A stretch of DNA of 64,000 bases from Triticum aestivum (GCF_018294505.1 NC_057800.1:170805703-170869702), one strand, 5' to 3'. Positions 22,175 through 36,455 are shown, counted from the first letter of the stretch. Program-made: numbers and translations. The notes: generated by a model not told the origin, from the sequence alone.

Positions 22175-25100
22175 ATGACCAAGAGTCGTCGCAGCAAGCT
22201 CTACATCGAAGACGCAGGCTGGGGCCCCGACGCCGGCTCAATTGAGTACGGGTACCGGGTCCCCTTTGGCGGAATCCACGTCTTCATCGGCCGGATCGGT
22301 GAGCCAGGCCCTGAGCCGGACATCTGCACCAACATCATCGAGACGGCTCAGCGTGCGAGACCCGCCCGGACTCAGCCCGCTGTGAGGTGTGCCTTCGTGG
22401 GTTGCATCCATGGAGGGGAGTTTTCTGAAGGATCTGTGGATGGCGGTGAGACGGCCGTCCACTCTGACGGTGAGTCATCCACAGGTGAGACAGATTCATT
22501 GTATCAACTACATGATGGCGGGCTTGGGGGCTGTTCCGATGGCAACAGTATTCCAGACCCCTTTGAGCCGCCGAACAAAGCCGGGATCTTCATGGCTGGT
22601 ACACAGCCCGTTCAAAACTCTACGGTTGTGGCAGCGATAACCACCGAATCGGCAGCGGCCGGGCCAGGAGACCCCACGCGCCCGCCAGCTCAGGTGCTAA
22701 TGGATCTCATGGATAGGATGACGACCCTATTGACCGCCGTGGTTGAACCGGTGGACAAAGATCAACATGATGCGGAGTTGGCACAGTTACGCGAGGAGGT
22801 AGCAAAAGCCAAGGAAGACTTGGCGGCAGAGGATGTCAGGATAGCTGTAGAGCGGGCGGCTTTGGACACTCGGGCTCAGCAACTTCAATCAGAGGCTTTT
22901 CAGTTATCGATGAATCTGAACGCGTAAAACGAGGTCATGAGGAGAAGGCACCAGAAAACTCAATCACGTTTGCCCCTGACTTATGATCCTAGGAATCTCT
23001 TCCACACACCCGGGGCTGGTCCCAGTAACCCGCCGGAGGCAAACCGGATTACAACACCCGGCGCTGGGGCACCGGTTCAGCCGCAAGCTATGGAAGCCCC
23101 TCGGGTGAATACGGCTCCACCTCGTCACACACCAACACCGCCGTCTCATTTTTCTAACCCTTTGGAGAATCTGATTGCTGCATCAGCACGTTTGGAGGCT
23201 CTCCCAATGGAAGGTGATTCCCCAACAGCGATCGAAACACGAAGGGTCAGAGATCTTCTTCAGACAGCTCTAGCACAACAGGAGTCATACTCTTACAGTC
23301 GAGACAGGATTCATTCAACCCCTCGCCCAAGCCGGAGCCCAAGCTATATCAAGCACATGGATTCAACGGCCATGTCAAGCAATGCTCAGCGCCATAACCA
23401 GCCACGTAGGTATGACCCGGCGCATGATGGAGCACTTAACTTGGTGGACCAGGAGAGGATCCGCCAAGAGGCTGAGCGGGCGGTTCAACAGGCAGCTGAG
23501 CAGGCGGCTCACCAGGCTTTTCCGGTTTATCCAACGGCTTCTGTTGAAGCAGGTGTGGCCACAAGGACAGGACGTGTCCCTTGTCTGGTGCTGGCTCTGC
23601 GTAATGAACGTTTGCCAAAGGACTTTAAGGGGCCTCGCAAGGTGCCTAATTACACAATCGACTTACAGCCCGGGGCATGGATTGAAAGTTACGAGATGGC
23701 CATGGAATTGTTAGAGGTCAGTGACGCAGCAATGGCCTAGTACTTCACTATGATGCTAGATGGAACAACTCGCACTTGGTTAAAAGGGTTGCCACCCAAT
23801 TCCATCGGCTCATGGACGGATTTAAAGGCCCGGTTCATTCAGAACTTCAAAGATACATGCAAGCAGCCCATGTCGATTGTGAACTTGACTAATTGTAAGC
23901 AAAAGGAAGGTGAGTCCACAACCCATTGGGTGCGCCGGGTGAAGGAAATAATACATTCATCTGATAAGATGGATGCCGGCTCCGCGGTCTTAATGTTGGA
24001 GAAAAATTGCCGTTTTGAACCTCTGAAACAGAAGCTGGGGCGGCTCAAGCGTGATTGTAATGACATGGGCCAGCTGATGGCGGCTCTGGTCAAGTACGCC
24101 GACTCTAACAGTACCAAGGATCCCGCGTCTGACAAGAGAAGACAGGGAAGGGAAAGAAGAACGACAACGGCAAGGGTCACCAGCATAACCCGGCAAATCA
24201 AGGAGGTAACAATAAACGTAAGGCTGACGGTAGTCTGGAGTTTGTGGCTAACAGCAACGCACAAGGCAACAATCAACAGCGCAAGGGGAGGCTACCTCCT
24301 CGATCAGGCGGGTCAGGTCCCACCCTCGAACAATTGCTAAATGAACCCTGTCCGAGACATGGCACCCGAGAGAAGCCAGCCACCCATCTATGGAAAGACT
24401 GTACAATCATGAAGGTTTTCAAGAATTCTAACATGTTCGACGGTAATCATGGACCTAGTAGTGGCTCAGGTGGTGGCGGTTTCCATGGCCCGGGCGGCGG
24501 CTCAAGTGGTGGAGGTTTTCATGGCCAGGGCCCCCAAGGTAATCAAGGCGGCTATAATCAGCAATCCGGCCAAGGTAGTCAACAACAACAGCAGTCCGGG
24601 TATCAGAGTAACCCAAAGCAGCTAAACAGTGGGCAGTACCACGTATTCACTACCAGTTTGTGCAAACAGGACCATACACTTCATAAGAGGGTTGTGAATC
24701 CTGTTGAACCGGCGGTTCCACGTTATTTGAGATGGTCCGAGCAGCCTATTGTGTGGAGTAGGGAAGATCACCCTCCCTGGGTTGATAATCCGGGTCATCT
24801 GGTTTTAGTGGTGGCGCCTCAGGTTGGTGGATATAAATTCACTAAAGTGCTCATGGACGGAGGCAGTAGCAGCAACATCCTCTATTATGAGACGTTCCAT
24901 CGCATGGGGTTGACTGACAAAAGTCTTAAGACGTTCAACACTATTTTTCATGGAGTTGTGCCTGGTAAGTCGGCATACCCAGTTGGTAAGATTGAGCTGG
25001 AAGTAGCCTTTGGAGACGAGTATGATTCTAGGGCTGAGAAGTTAACTTTTGAAGTGGTTAAGATCAAAAGCCCATATCACGCTCTGTTTGGACGGCCGTC

Positions 25101-26952
25101 TTATGCTAAGTTCATGGCACGACCGTGTTATGTTTATCTGCAACTCAAAATGCCGGGTCATAAGGGCACCATCACAGTGCATGGAAGCCGGAAGATAGCC
25201 TTGGAACGTGAAGAAGATGATGCTGCTTATGCCGAGTCTGTTTGTGCAACAGAAGAATTGAAGTTTTATAAGGATAATGTTGACCCGACAGACATGACAT
25301 CTTTGAAGAAGCCAACTACGGAGCATGAGCCGGCGCTAAAATTTAAGTCAGCTGATGACACCAAGATGGTTGATTTTGTGCCTGGCGACTCATCCAAACA
25401 GTTCATTATCAGTGCTAACTTGGATCCAAAATAGGAAGGCACGCTCATCGAGTTCATCCGTGAGAACCGGGACATCTTTGTATGGAAGCCTTCTGACCTG
25501 CCGGGTGTACCGAGAGAACTCACTGAGCACACTCTCAATATTGATCCAAAGTTTAAGTCGGTCAGGCAGTTTCTTCGGCGGTTTAACGAGGAAAGGCGCA
25601 AGGCTATTGGAGAAGAGGTGGCCCGACTCTTGGCGGCCCGGTTTATTGTTGAAGTTTTTAACCCTGAGTGGTTGGCTAACCTGGTGCTTGTGCTAAAAAA
25701 GAACGGCACCTGGCGTATGTGTGTCGATTACACAGATTTAAATAAGGCTTGTCTAGCTGATCCTTTTGCTCTCCCCCATATTGATCAAATCATTGATGCT
25801 ACGGCGAGTTGTGAGCGTCTGAGTTTTTTGGATGCTTATTCTGGCTATCATCAGATCAAAATGGCAGTTAAGGACCAGGAGAAAACGGCTTCCATTACTC
25901 CGTTTGGAGCCTTCTGCTACGTGTCTATGCCTTTTGGGCTTAAGAGTGCCTAGGCGACTTATCAGCGGTGTGTGCAGAACTGCCTTCATAATCAGATTGG
26001 GCGTAATGTTCATGCTTACGTGGACGATATAGTAGTGAAATCCAGAGAAAAGGAAACTTTGGTCGATGATCTGAAAGAAATCTTTGATAACCGCCGGGTC
26101 TACAAGATTATGCTTAACCCGGCCAAGTGCGTTTTTGGAGTCCCAGCTGGCAAGCTTTTGGGTTTTTTGGTGTCTAACAGAGGCATCGAGGCTAACCCGG
26201 AGAAAATCAAGTCAATTACTCCTTTGGCTAAGCCGGCGTGCATCAATGACGTTCAGTGGCTGGCGGGCCGTGTTGCAGCTTTAAGCCGGTTAGGTGAGAA
26301 GGCTATGCCGTTGTATCAAATGATGAAAAAGAAGGATGACTTTGTCTGGAGCGACGTTGCTAACTCTGCTTTTGAAGATCTGAAAAGACAGCTCGCTGAG
26401 CCACTGGTTCTTGCTGCTCCCATTGAGAAGGAGCCGCTGTTGTTATATGTGGCTGCTAACTCACGGGTTGTCAGCGTGGCCATTGTTGTAGAGCGCAAGG
26501 AGGATGGCAAGGAACATCCGGTTCAACGACCGGTTTATTACGTCAGTGAGGTGCTCATTGAGTCCAAATAGAGATATACTCATTGGCAGAAGCTTGTTTA
26601 TGGGGTGTTCATGGCAAGCCGGAAACTTAAGCATTACTTTCAGGGTCATCCTATCACTATGGTTAGCTCTGCTCCTTTAGGGGATATTATTCAAAACAGA
26701 GAAGCCACAGGACGAGTCGCCAAGTGGGCCATTGAACTTGGGTCTCATGGTTTAAAGTATGTGCCATGTACTGCCATCAAGTCTCAAGCGCTGGTGGACT
26801 TCATTAACGATTGGACGGAGTTGCAAATACCTGAAGAGAAGCCAGACAACACATATTGGACAATTCACTTTGATGGGTCCAGACAGTTGGAAGGCTCGGG
26901 GGCTGGAGTTGCTTTAACTTCTCCTCAAGGTGACAAGTTTTGTTATGTGTCA
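22175..26952 (+). pseudogene. Element H gag-pol, 5' part (gag, protease, RT, RNase H, start of second RNase H)
   Basis: From ATG 22175 one frame encodes gag, broken by TAA 22925 and TAG 23738. The gag core follows (TWLKGLPPNSI, ARFIQNF). A frameshift near 24140 leads into the frame used by the rest of pol. The protease motif is LMDGGSSSNI near 24850. After TAG 25432 comes reverse transcriptase: WRMCVDYTDLNKA, then TAG 25951, then an intact YVDDIVVKS near 26020. RNase H follows, broken by TAG 26569. The archaeal-type second RNase H begins WTIHFDGS...GSGAGVAL and is cut at codon level by the composite insertion at 26953. The dual RNase H supports the Tat lineage. The many stops exclude function. 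Confidence 0.9.
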
Positions 26953-28351
26953 TGATACGTCTCCGTCGTATCTACTTTTCCAAACACTTTTGCCCTTGTT
27001 TTGGACTCTAACTTGCATGATTTGAATGAAACTAACCAGGACTGACGCTGTTTTCAGCAGAATTACCATGGTGTTATTTATGTGCAGAAACAAAAGTTCT
27101 CAGAATGACCTGAAACTTTACGGAGCAACTTTTTTGAAAATATAAAAAATACCTGCAAAAGATGAAGGCCAGGGGCCCACCACCTGTCCACGAGTGTGGG
27201 GACGCGCCCCTACCTCGTGGGCCCCCTGGAGCTCCTCCGACTCCAACTCCAACTCTATATATTTGGTTTCAGGGAGAAAAAAATCAGAGAGAAGGATTCA
27301 TCGCGTTTTACGATACGGAGCCACCGCCAAGCCCTAAAACCTCCAGGGAGGGCTGATCTAGAGTCCGTTCGAGGCTCTAGAGAGGGGAATCCGTCGCCAT
27401 CGTCATCATCAACCATCCTCCATCACCAATTTCATGATGCTCACCGCCGTGCGTGAGTAATTCCATCATAGGCTTGCTGGACGGTGATGGGTTGGATGGG
27501 ATCAATCATGTAACCGAGTTAGTTTTGTTAGGGTTTGATCCCTAGTATCCACTATGTTCTGAGATTGATGTTGCTATGACTTTGCTATGCTTAATGCTTG
27601 TCACTAGGGCCAGAGTGCCATGATTTCAGATCTGAACCTATTATGTTTTCATCAATATATGAGAGTTCTAGATCCTATCTTGCAAGTCTATAGTCACCTA
27701 TTATGTGTAATGATCCGTTAAACCCGAACTGACAATAATTGGGATACTTACCGGTGATGACCGTAGTTTGAGGAGTTCATGTATTCACTGTGTGTTAATG
27801 CTTTGTTCCGGTACTCTATTAAAAGGAGACCTTAATATCCCTTAGTTTCCATAAGGACCCCGCTGCCACGGGAGGGTAGGACAAAAGATGTCATGCAAGT
27901 TCTTTTCCATAAGCACGTATGACTATATTCGGAATACATGCCTACATTATATCAATGAACTGGAGCTAGTTCTGTGTCACCCTAGGTTATGACTGTTACA
28001 TGATGAACTGCATCCGGCATAATTCTCCATCACTGATCCATTGCCTACGAGCTTTCCACATATTGTTCTTCTCTTATTTGCTTTTTCGTTGCTATTGCTA
28101 TCATCACTACAAAATACCAAAAACATTACTTTTGCTATCATTACCTTTTGCTACCGTTACCTCTACTATCATATTACTTTGCTACTAAACACTTTCCTGC
28201 AGATATTAAGTTTCCAGGTGTGGTTGAATTGACAACTCAGCTGCTAATACTTGAGAATATTCTTTGGCTCCCCTTGTGTCGAATCAATAAATTTGGGTTG
28301 AATACTCTACCCTCGAAAACTGTTGCGACCCCCTATACTTGTGGGTTATCA
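26953..28351 (+). repeat. Composite element LTR1
   Basis: It runs from 'tgatacgtctccgtc' to 'gtgggttatca', about 1.4 kb. It contains the CCACGAG...CTCGTGG box (27178-27230) and a TATA-like 'tatatat' near 27256. 'agacta' and a PBS-like stretch follow (near 28363). It resembles LTR3 more than LTR2. Confidence 0.9.
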
Positions 28352-28429
28352 AGACTATTTTCTGGGGCTGTTGCCGGGGAGCATAGCTCTATTCTTTGAG
28401 TCACTTGGGATATATATCTACTTATCATT

Positions 28430-30705
28430 ATGAAGAACTTGAGAGACCCAAAAACCGAGATCTATCCCTCAACTACGAGGGGAGGTAAGGAACTGCCATC
28501 TAGCTTGCGACACCTAAACCTGCTTCTGCTATTCATTCTGATATGTCGCATGTTATTGATGATGCCACTTATACTATGTATGATACTTATGACGAAACTA
28601 CTTCTATGCTTGATACCACTGTGCCACTTGGTGAATTTCTTGATGAACAACTTGCTAGGGCTAGAGAGAATGAAAATATTGAATCTGATAGTACTGATGA
28701 AATTAATGATGAAGACTTGCCTGTTATTCCTGAGGGTTATGTTTTTGATAAAGAAGCTTCTTTAGCTATTTTAGCTTGCAAAGATAGATATGAACTTAAG
28801 AGGTTATTAGCTAAATGGAATCAGCAATCTCTAAATGCTAGAATGAAACCTGATCCTGCTTTTGCTACTTCACCTATCTGTGTTACCGATAAGGATTATG
28901 AATTCTCTGTTGATCCTGATATAATTACTTTGGTTGAATCTGATCCTTTTCATGGCTATGAATCTGAAACTGTTGTGGCACATCTTACTAAATTAAATGA
29001 TATAGCTACCCTGTGCACTAATGATGAGAGAACTCGCTACTTTTATATCCTTAAAATATTTCTGTTCTCATTAAAGGGTGATGCTAAGATATGGTTTAAT
29101 TCTCTTGATCCTGGTTGTGTGCGTAGTCCCATGATATGATTTATTACTTCTCTGCTAAATATTTCCCTGCTCATAAGAAACAAGCTGCTTTAAGGGATAT
29201 ATATAATTTTGTGCAAATTGAAGAAGAGAGTCTCCCACAAGCTTGGGGGAGGCTTCTCAAGTTACTCAATGCTTTGCCTGATCATCCTCTTAAGAAAAAT
29301 GAAATACTTGATATCTTTTATAATGGACTAACAGATGCTTCTAGAGATTACCTGGATAGTTGTGTTGGTTCTGTTTTCAGGGAAAGAACACCGGATGAAG
29401 CTGAAATTCTATTGAATAATATGTTGACAAATGAAAATAATTGGACACCTCCTGAGCCAGTTCCTGAGCCTATTCCTAAACCAACTCCGAAGAAGAGAGG
29501 TATTCTATTTCTCAGTCCTGAAGATATGCAAGAGGCAAAGAAATCTATGAAAGAAAAAGGTATTAAAGCTGAAGATGTTAAGAATTTGCCTCCTATTGAA
29601 GAAATACATGGTCTTAATTTACCACCTGTTGAAGAAACATATGATCCTAATCCATTACCTATTGAAGAAACTCATGGTCTTGATAACCCGACACAGGTAG
29701 TAAAGGTAAATTCTCTCTATAGATATGATAAAGCTAAAATCCCATTTACTAAATTTGCTAGCCGATGCTTAGATGAGTTTGATAAATTTATGGCTAAGCA
29801 AGAAGATTTTAATGCTTATTTTGGTAGACAATTGAAATACAATTCAAATATGCTTGAACACTTGGGTGATTATATGGCTAATGTTAAAAGTGAACTTAAA
29901 CTTATTAGTAAACATGCTTCTATGGTTACCACTCAAGTAGAACAAGTACTTAAAGCTCAAAATGATTTGCTCAATGAATTGAATAGTAAGAATAATGATT
30001 ATGCTGTTAGAGTGGCTACTAGAACTGGTAGAATGACTCAGGAACCTTTGTATCCTGAAGGCCATCCTAAGAGAATTGAGCAAGATTCTCAGAGAAATAA
30101 TATAGATGCACCTAGTCCTTCTAAAAGGAAGAAAAAGAAAAATGATAGCACTTTTCATGCTTCTAGTGAACCTATTACTGAACCACCTGAGAATCCAAAT
30201 GATATTTCTATCTCTGATGCTGAAACACAATCTGGTAATGAACCTGAAACTAGTGATAATGTTAATAATAATGTTCATGATGATGCTCAACCTAGTAATG
30301 ATAATGATATAGAAATTGAACCTGCTGTTGATCTTGATAACCCACAATCAATGATATAGTAATGATAATGTGCCTGTTGTAGTTGCAAACGTTACTATTT
30401 TAACGGACTTTGTTATTCTTGATATTCCCGAGGACGATAGTATGTCTATTATTCTTGTAAGACCCTTTTTGAACACTGCATGGGCTGTTATTGATTGCAC
30501 TAAAGGCAATGCCACTTTTCATGTTAATGGTAATGAGCATACCGTACACTTTCCGCGCAAACAACCTCAAGTTCATAGTATCAACTCTATTGGAAAAATT
30601 CCATCGATTATATTTGGAGGTTTTGAATTTCCTCTTCCTACTGTCAAGAAGAAATATGATATTCTTATTATTGGGGATGTGCATATCCCCGTTGAGGTAA
30701 CATAG
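28430..30705 (+). pseudogene. Gag-protease ORF, internal copy 1 (deleted and frameshifted)
   Basis: ATG 28430 matches the start of copy 2 at 33673. A deletion of about 35 bp near 28508 shifts frame. The gag continues from 28543 (MSHVIDDAT), shifts again near 29130, and runs 29136-30359 with the capsid-like region (FSLKGDAKIWFNSLD, PQAWGRL). Compared with copy 2, about 500 bp are missing at 30345, removing the protease active-site region (DLGAG in copy 2). Coding similarity resumes at 30370-30705 and ends HIPVEVT, TAG. No reverse transcriptase follows. Confidence 0.85.
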
Positions 30706-30948
30706 TGTTATTCGAAATTTCTCCGGTTCCATGTTATTCGGAATGAGTTTGTTAACAAGACCTGATCAACCTTATTAGTGGATTCCTTTTGATGAGCATG
30801 AGATGGATGAAACTATAAGGCACAACCTTCTGTACCCCACTTTTACTTTCTGTTATTTATATTAAATAAAATAAAAATAAGTATTTTTCTGCTTGTTATC
30901 TGATTATCCGTGCAATATTTGGCACTGAGAACACAGTAGGGGGGTCAT

Positions 30949-30996
30949 CCACCTGGCCACGAGGGTGGAGGGCGCGCCCCCTGCCTCGTGGGCCCA
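30949..30996 (+). promoter_or_regulatory. Internal copy of the LTR promoter-like box (copy 1)
   Basis: CCACGAGGGTGG and GGGCGCGCC, then CCTCGTGGGCCC, recur here as in all three LTRs (27178-27230, 32421-32472, 40536-40587). The arms CCACGAG and CTCGTGG are inverted. It lies ~440 bp upstream of the Athila-type ORF. A promoter role is inferred from position. Confidence 0.45.
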
Positions 30997-31161
30997 TGGT
31001 GGCCCTCCTCCACTTATCCTTTCACCCACACACTTCTTTTTCCTCCCTCCCACAAACACGAATAACCAGCTCAAACCCGAGTCCAAGCTCGTTTTGCTGC
31101 CATTTTCGATCTCCTTGCTCAAAGCACCTCTCACAAAACTTCTTGAGGAGATTGTTCCTTG

Positions 31162-31371
31162 GTATGTGACTCCTCCATTGGTCCAATTAGTTTTATTCAT
31201 TGCAAATTTGTGCTGCCTAGGTGACCATGTTCTTGAGCTGTCATGTCAAATTTATATGGTTCCAAGTAGTTTTGATGCATGATATAGGCTCTAGGCACTT
31301 GTAGGAGTAGTTGCCATCAATATTATTGAGTTCGATTTACTTTTATTTTGAAGTTACTAAATTTTTTTCAG
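31162..31371 (+). other. Candidate leader intron before the Athila-type ORF (copy 1)
   Basis: A strong donor 'ttg|gtatgtgac' and acceptor 'ttttttcag|aggaag' flank this stretch, which lies between the promoter-like box and ATG 31439. The same signals occur at 36994-37224 in copy 2. The intron is predicted, not proven. Confidence 0.4.
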
Positions 31372-31438
31372 AGGAAGAAATATGCTTAGGAAAATGTTCT
31401 AGGGTGGTTCTTCAAGAAAGCAAGGACCCAGGCTTGCA

Positions 31439-32176
31439 ATGCGTGATGCTGATGAAGAACCACCAAGAGACGCTCCAGTGCGTCCTTGTGAATGGCCTTC
31501 TGAGAACTTTATGGATCAAGCGGGAATTAAGGAAGAATTTAACGCATATTTGCGTAACGCTGATCTTGTGAGCTTCGAGGAAGAGAAGTGCAGCCAATAT
31601 CACAATCTCACTAGTTCCTTTGTGAGGAGGTTTGAATTTTCATCTTCACGTAATTCTCCAACTGTCCTGTTTGATCTTTATGAAAATTCTTACACTATGG
31701 ACTTAGAGGATTTTACCACTGCTTGCAATCTTCCACAATGGGGCAGTATCAGGGATCCTCGCAAATTTGAATTTAGAGATTTTCTTGCTAGTATAACTAT
31801 GGGGGAATCTAGAGATATAACACAAGCTACCATAGGGAGCATTCACTTTCCTGGTATACATTATTTTGCTCTCTTCATAGGTAGATGCATTTATGGTAAA
31901 GATGAAGCATGTCATATGTGTGTTCCTGACCTCAGTATTCTTAGGAGTGCTGTGTTAGGAGACAAATCTTATAATTTGAGAGCTATTGTTGCACGTAGGT
32001 TGCATCTTAATAGATTTAATGGAGATTTCTTTGGTGGAATTTATGCAACCCGCATAGCTAATTTTCTTGGTGTAGCCATACGTGAAGATGATATTGATTT
32101 ACCTCCTGCTTACCTAGACTTTAATGCTATGGTTCACCACCAGTTCGTTGAGAGGAATGAATCACCTCTCCACTAA
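31439..32176 (+). pseudogene. Athila-type ORF, internal copy 1, C-terminally truncated
   Basis: ATG 31439 gives 245 codons (MRDADEEPPRDAPVRP...). It contains a block resembling the ATHILA ORF-1 family: SYTMDLEDFTTACNLPQWG, FRDFLASI, IHYFALFIGRCI. Function is unknown; in Athila elements this ORF has been discussed as env-like. Relative to copy 2 it loses a few bases near 32170, reaches a stop early and then meets LTR2 at 32195, so about 80 C-terminal residues and the whole 3' UTR are missing. An upstream ATG used in copy 2 is followed here by a stop (near 31400). Confidence 0.75.
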
Positions 32177-32194
32177 TCTTTGACAGACGGCGTG

Positions 32195-33594
32195 TGATAC
32201 GTCTCCAACGTATCTACTTTTCCAAACACTTTTGCCCTTGTTTTGGACTCCAACTTGCATGATTTGAATGGAACTAACCCGGACTGACGCTGTTTTCAGC
32301 AGAATTACCATGGTGTTATTTATGTGCAAGAGCGAACGTTCTCGGAATGACCTGAAACTTCACGGAGACACTTTTCAGAAAATAAGGAAAATACCTACCA
32401 AAGATGAAGGCCAGGGGGCCACCACCTTGCCACGAGGGTGGGGGGCGCGCCTCCTACCTCGTGGGCCCCCTGTTGACTCTCCGACTCCAACTCCAACTCC
32501 ATATATTGAGTTTCGGGGAGAAAAAAATCAGGGAGAAGAAACCATCGCGTTTTACGATACGGAGCCGCCGCCAAGCCCTAAAACCTCTCAGGAGGGCTGA
32601 TCTGGAGTCCGTTCGGGGCTTCGGAGAGGGGAATCCGTCGCCATCGTCATCATCAACCATCCTCCATCACCAATTTCATGATGCTCACCGCCATGCGTGA
32701 GTAATTCCTTCGTAGGCTTGCTGGACGGTGATGGGTTGGATGGGATCTATCATGTAATCGAGTTAGTTTTGTTAGGGTTTGATCCCTAGTGTCCACTATG
32801 CTCTGAGATTGATGTTGCTATGACTTTGCTATGCTTAATGCTTGTCACTAGGGCCCGAGTGCCATGATTTCAGATCTGAACCTATTATGTTTTCATCAAT
32901 ATATGAGTGTTCTTGATCCTATCTCGCAAGTCTATAGTCACCTATTATGTTTTATGATCCGTTAACCCCGAAGTGACAATAATCGGGATACTTACCGGTG
33001 ATGATCGTAGTTTGAGGAGTTCATGTATTCACTATGTGTTAATGCTCTGTTCCGGTTCTCTATTAAAAGGAGACCTTAGTATCCCTTAGTTTCCGTAAGG
33101 ACCCCGCTGCCACGGGAGGGTAGGACAAAAGATGTCATGCAAGTTCTTTTCCATAAGCACGTATGACTATGTTCGGAATACATGCCTACATTATATCAAT
33201 GAACTGGAGCTAGTTCTGTGTCACCCTAGGTTATGGTTGTTACATGATGAACTGTATCTGGCATAATTCTCCATCACCGATCCATTGCCTACGAGCTTTC
33301 CATATATTGTTCTTCGTTTATTTACTTTTCCGTTGCTATTGTTATCATCACTACAAAATACCAAAATATTACTTGTACTACTGTTACCTTTTGCTACCGT
33401 TATCACCACTATCATATTACTTTGCTACTAAACACTTTGTTGCAAATATTAAGTTTCCAGGTGTGGTTGAATTGGCAACTTAGCTGCTAATACTTGAGAA
33501 TATTCTTTGGCTCCCCTTGTGTCGAATCAATAAATTTGGGTTGAATACTCTACCCTCGAAAACTGTTGCGATCCCCTATACTTGTGGGTTATCA
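32195..33594 (+). repeat. Composite element LTR2 (middle)
   Basis: It runs from 'tgatacgtctccaacg' to 'gtgggttatca', 1.4 kb. It joins the Athila-type ORF of copy 1 directly on its left and a PBS-like 'tagcgccgttgccgggga' (about 33606) on its right. Many positions differ from LTR1 and LTR3 where those two agree (for example 'caagagcgaacg' against 'cagaaacaaaag'). Confidence 0.9.
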
Positions 33595-33672
33595 AGACCA
33601 TTTTCTAGCGCCGTTGCCGGGGATCATAGCTCTATTCTTTGAGTCACTTGGGATATATATCTACTTATCATT

Positions 33673-36455
33673 ATGAAGAACTTGAGAGATCCAAAAACCA
33701 AGATCTATCCCTCAACTACGTGGGCAGGTAAGGAACTGCCATCTAGCTCTACACTTGATTCACCTTCTGTTTTGAGTAAGCTTGCGACACCTACACCTGC
33801 TTCTACTATTCGTTCTGATATGTCGCATGTTATTGATGATGCCACTTCTGCTATGCATGATACTTATGATGAAACTACCTCTATGACTGATACTACTATG
33901 CCACTTAGTGCTTTTCTTGAGGAACAACTTGCTAGGGCTAGAGAAAATGAAAATATTGAATCTGATGATACTGATGATGAAGAACCACTTGCTATTCCTA
34001 AGGGTTATGTTTTTGATCAAGATGCTTCTTTAGCTATTTTATCTTGCAGAAATAGAACTGAACTTAAAAGATTATTAGCTAAATGGAGTAAGCAATCTCT
34101 AAATGCTAGAATGAAACCTGACCCTGCTTTTGCTACTTCACCTATCTTTGTTACTGATAAGGATTATGAATTCTCTGTTGATCCTGATATAATTACATTG
34201 GTTGAATCTGATCCTTTTCATGGTTATGAATCTGAAACTGTTGTGGCACATCTTACTAAATTAAATGATATAGCTACCCTGTTTACTAAAGATGAGAGAA
34301 CTCGCTACGTTTATATCCTTAAAATATTTCCGTTCTCATTAAAGGGTGATGCTAAGATATGGTTTAATTCTCTTGATACTAGTTGTGTGCATAGTCCCCA
34401 GGATATGATTTATTACTTCTCTGCTAAATATTTCCCTGCTCATAAGAAACAAGCTGCTTTAAGGGATATATATAATTTTGTGCAAATTGAAGAAGAGAGT
34501 CTCCCACAAGCTTGGGGGAGGCTTGTCCAATTACTTAATGCTTTGCCTGATCATCCTCTTAAGAAAAATGAAATACTTGATATCTTTTATAATGGACTAA
34601 CCGATGACTCCAGAGATTACCTGAATAGTTGTGTTGGTTTTGTTTTCAGGGAAAGAACACCGGATGAAGCTGAAATTCTATTGAATAATATGTTGACAAA
34701 TGAAAATAATTGGACACCTCCGGAGCCAATTCCTGAGCCTATTCCTAAACCAACTCCGAAGAAGAGGGGTATTCTATTTCTCAGTCCTGAAGATATGCAA
34801 GAGGCAAAGAAATCTATGAAAGAAAAGGGTATTAAAGCTGAAGATGTTAAGAATTTACCTCCTATTGAAGAAATACATGGTCTTAATTTACCGCCTATTG
34901 AAGAAACATATAATCCAAATCCTTTACCTATTGAAGAAACTCATGGTCTTGATAACCCGACACAGGTAGTAAAGGTAAATTCTCTTTATAGATATGATAA
35001 AGCTGTAATCCCATTTACTAAAATTGCTATCCCATGCTTAGATGAGTTTGATAAATTTATGGCTAAGCAAGAAGATTTTAATGCTTATTTTGGTAGACAA
35101 CTGAAATACAATTCAAATATGCTTGAACACTTGGGTGATTATATGGCTAATGTCAAAGGTGAACTTAAACTTATTAGTAAACATGCTTTTATGGTTACCA
35201 CTCAAGTAGAACAAGTACTTAAAGCTCAAAATTATTTGCTCAATGAATTGAATAGTAAAGATAATGATAATGCTGTTAGAGTGGCTACTAGAACTGGTAG
35301 AATGACTCAGGAACCTTTGTATCCTGAAGGCCATCCTAAGAGAATTGAGCAAGATTCTCAGAGAAATAATATAGATGTACCTAGTTCTTCTAAAAAGAAG
35401 AAAAAGAAAAATGATAGGACTTTGCATGCTTCTAGTGATCCTATTGTTGAAACACCTGAGAATCCAATTGATATTTCTATTTCTGATGCTGAAACACAAT
35501 CTGGTAATGAACCTGAAACTAGTGATAATGCTAATAATAATGTTCATGATGATGCTCAACCTAGTAATAATAATGATGTAGAAATTGAACCTGTTGTTGA
35601 TCTTGATAACCCACAATCAACGAATCAACGTTATGATAAGAAAAGTTTTGTTAATAGGAAACATGGTAAAGAAAGAGAACCTTGGGTTCAGAAACCCATG
35701 CCTTTTCCTCCCAAACCATCCAAGAAAAAAGATGATGAGGATTTTGAGTGCTTTGCTGAAATGATTAGACCTATCTTTTTGCGTATGCGATTAACTGATA
35801 TGCTCAAAACCAATCCTTATGCTAAGTACATGAAAGATTTTATTACAAATAAAAGAAAGATACCAGAAGCTGAAATTTCCACCATGCTTGCTAATTACAC
35901 TTTTAAGGGTGGGATACCAAAGAAACTTGGAGATCCAGGAGTACCCACTATACCATGCTCCATTAAAAGAAACTATGTTAAAACTGCTTTATGTGATCTT
36001 GGAGCCGGTATTAGTGTTATGCCTCTCTCTTTATATCGTAGACTTGATTTGAATAAGTTGACACCTACTGAAATATCTTTGCAAATGGCTGATAGATCAA
36101 CTGCTATACATGTTGGTATTTGTGAGGATGTGCCTGTTGTAGTTGCAAATGTTACTATTTTAACGAACTTTGTTATTTTTGATATTCCCGAGGACGATAG
36201 TATGTCTATTTTTCTTGGAAGATCCTTTTGAATACTGCAGGAGCTTATATTGACTGCACTAAAGGCAATGTCACTTTTCATGTTAATGGTAATGAGCACA
36301 CGGTACACTTTCCGAGGAAACAACCTCAAGTTCATAGTATCAACTCTATTGGAAAAATTCCATCGATTATATTTGGAGGTTTTGAATTTCTTCTTCCTAC
36401 AGTCAAGAAGAAATATGATATTCTTGTTATTGGGGATTGTGCATATCCCCGTTGA
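33673..36455 (+). pseudogene. Gag-protease ORF, internal copy 2 (nearly intact)
   Basis: ATG 33673 opens 852 codons to 36231. The gag part contains FSLKGDAKIWFNSLD, SLPQAWGRL and a PEPIPKPTPKK linker. A coiled, Asn-rich middle follows, then a basic KKKKKK tract near 35395. The retroviral-type aspartic protease region has LCDLGAGISVMPLSLYRRL near 35995 and IPEDDSMSIFLGR. A one-base loss near 36228 (against copy 1) shifts frame; the remaining ~75 codons lie in 36228-36455. The ORF then ends and no polymerase follows, as in copy 1. The product would assemble and process only in trans with a full element. Confidence 0.85.
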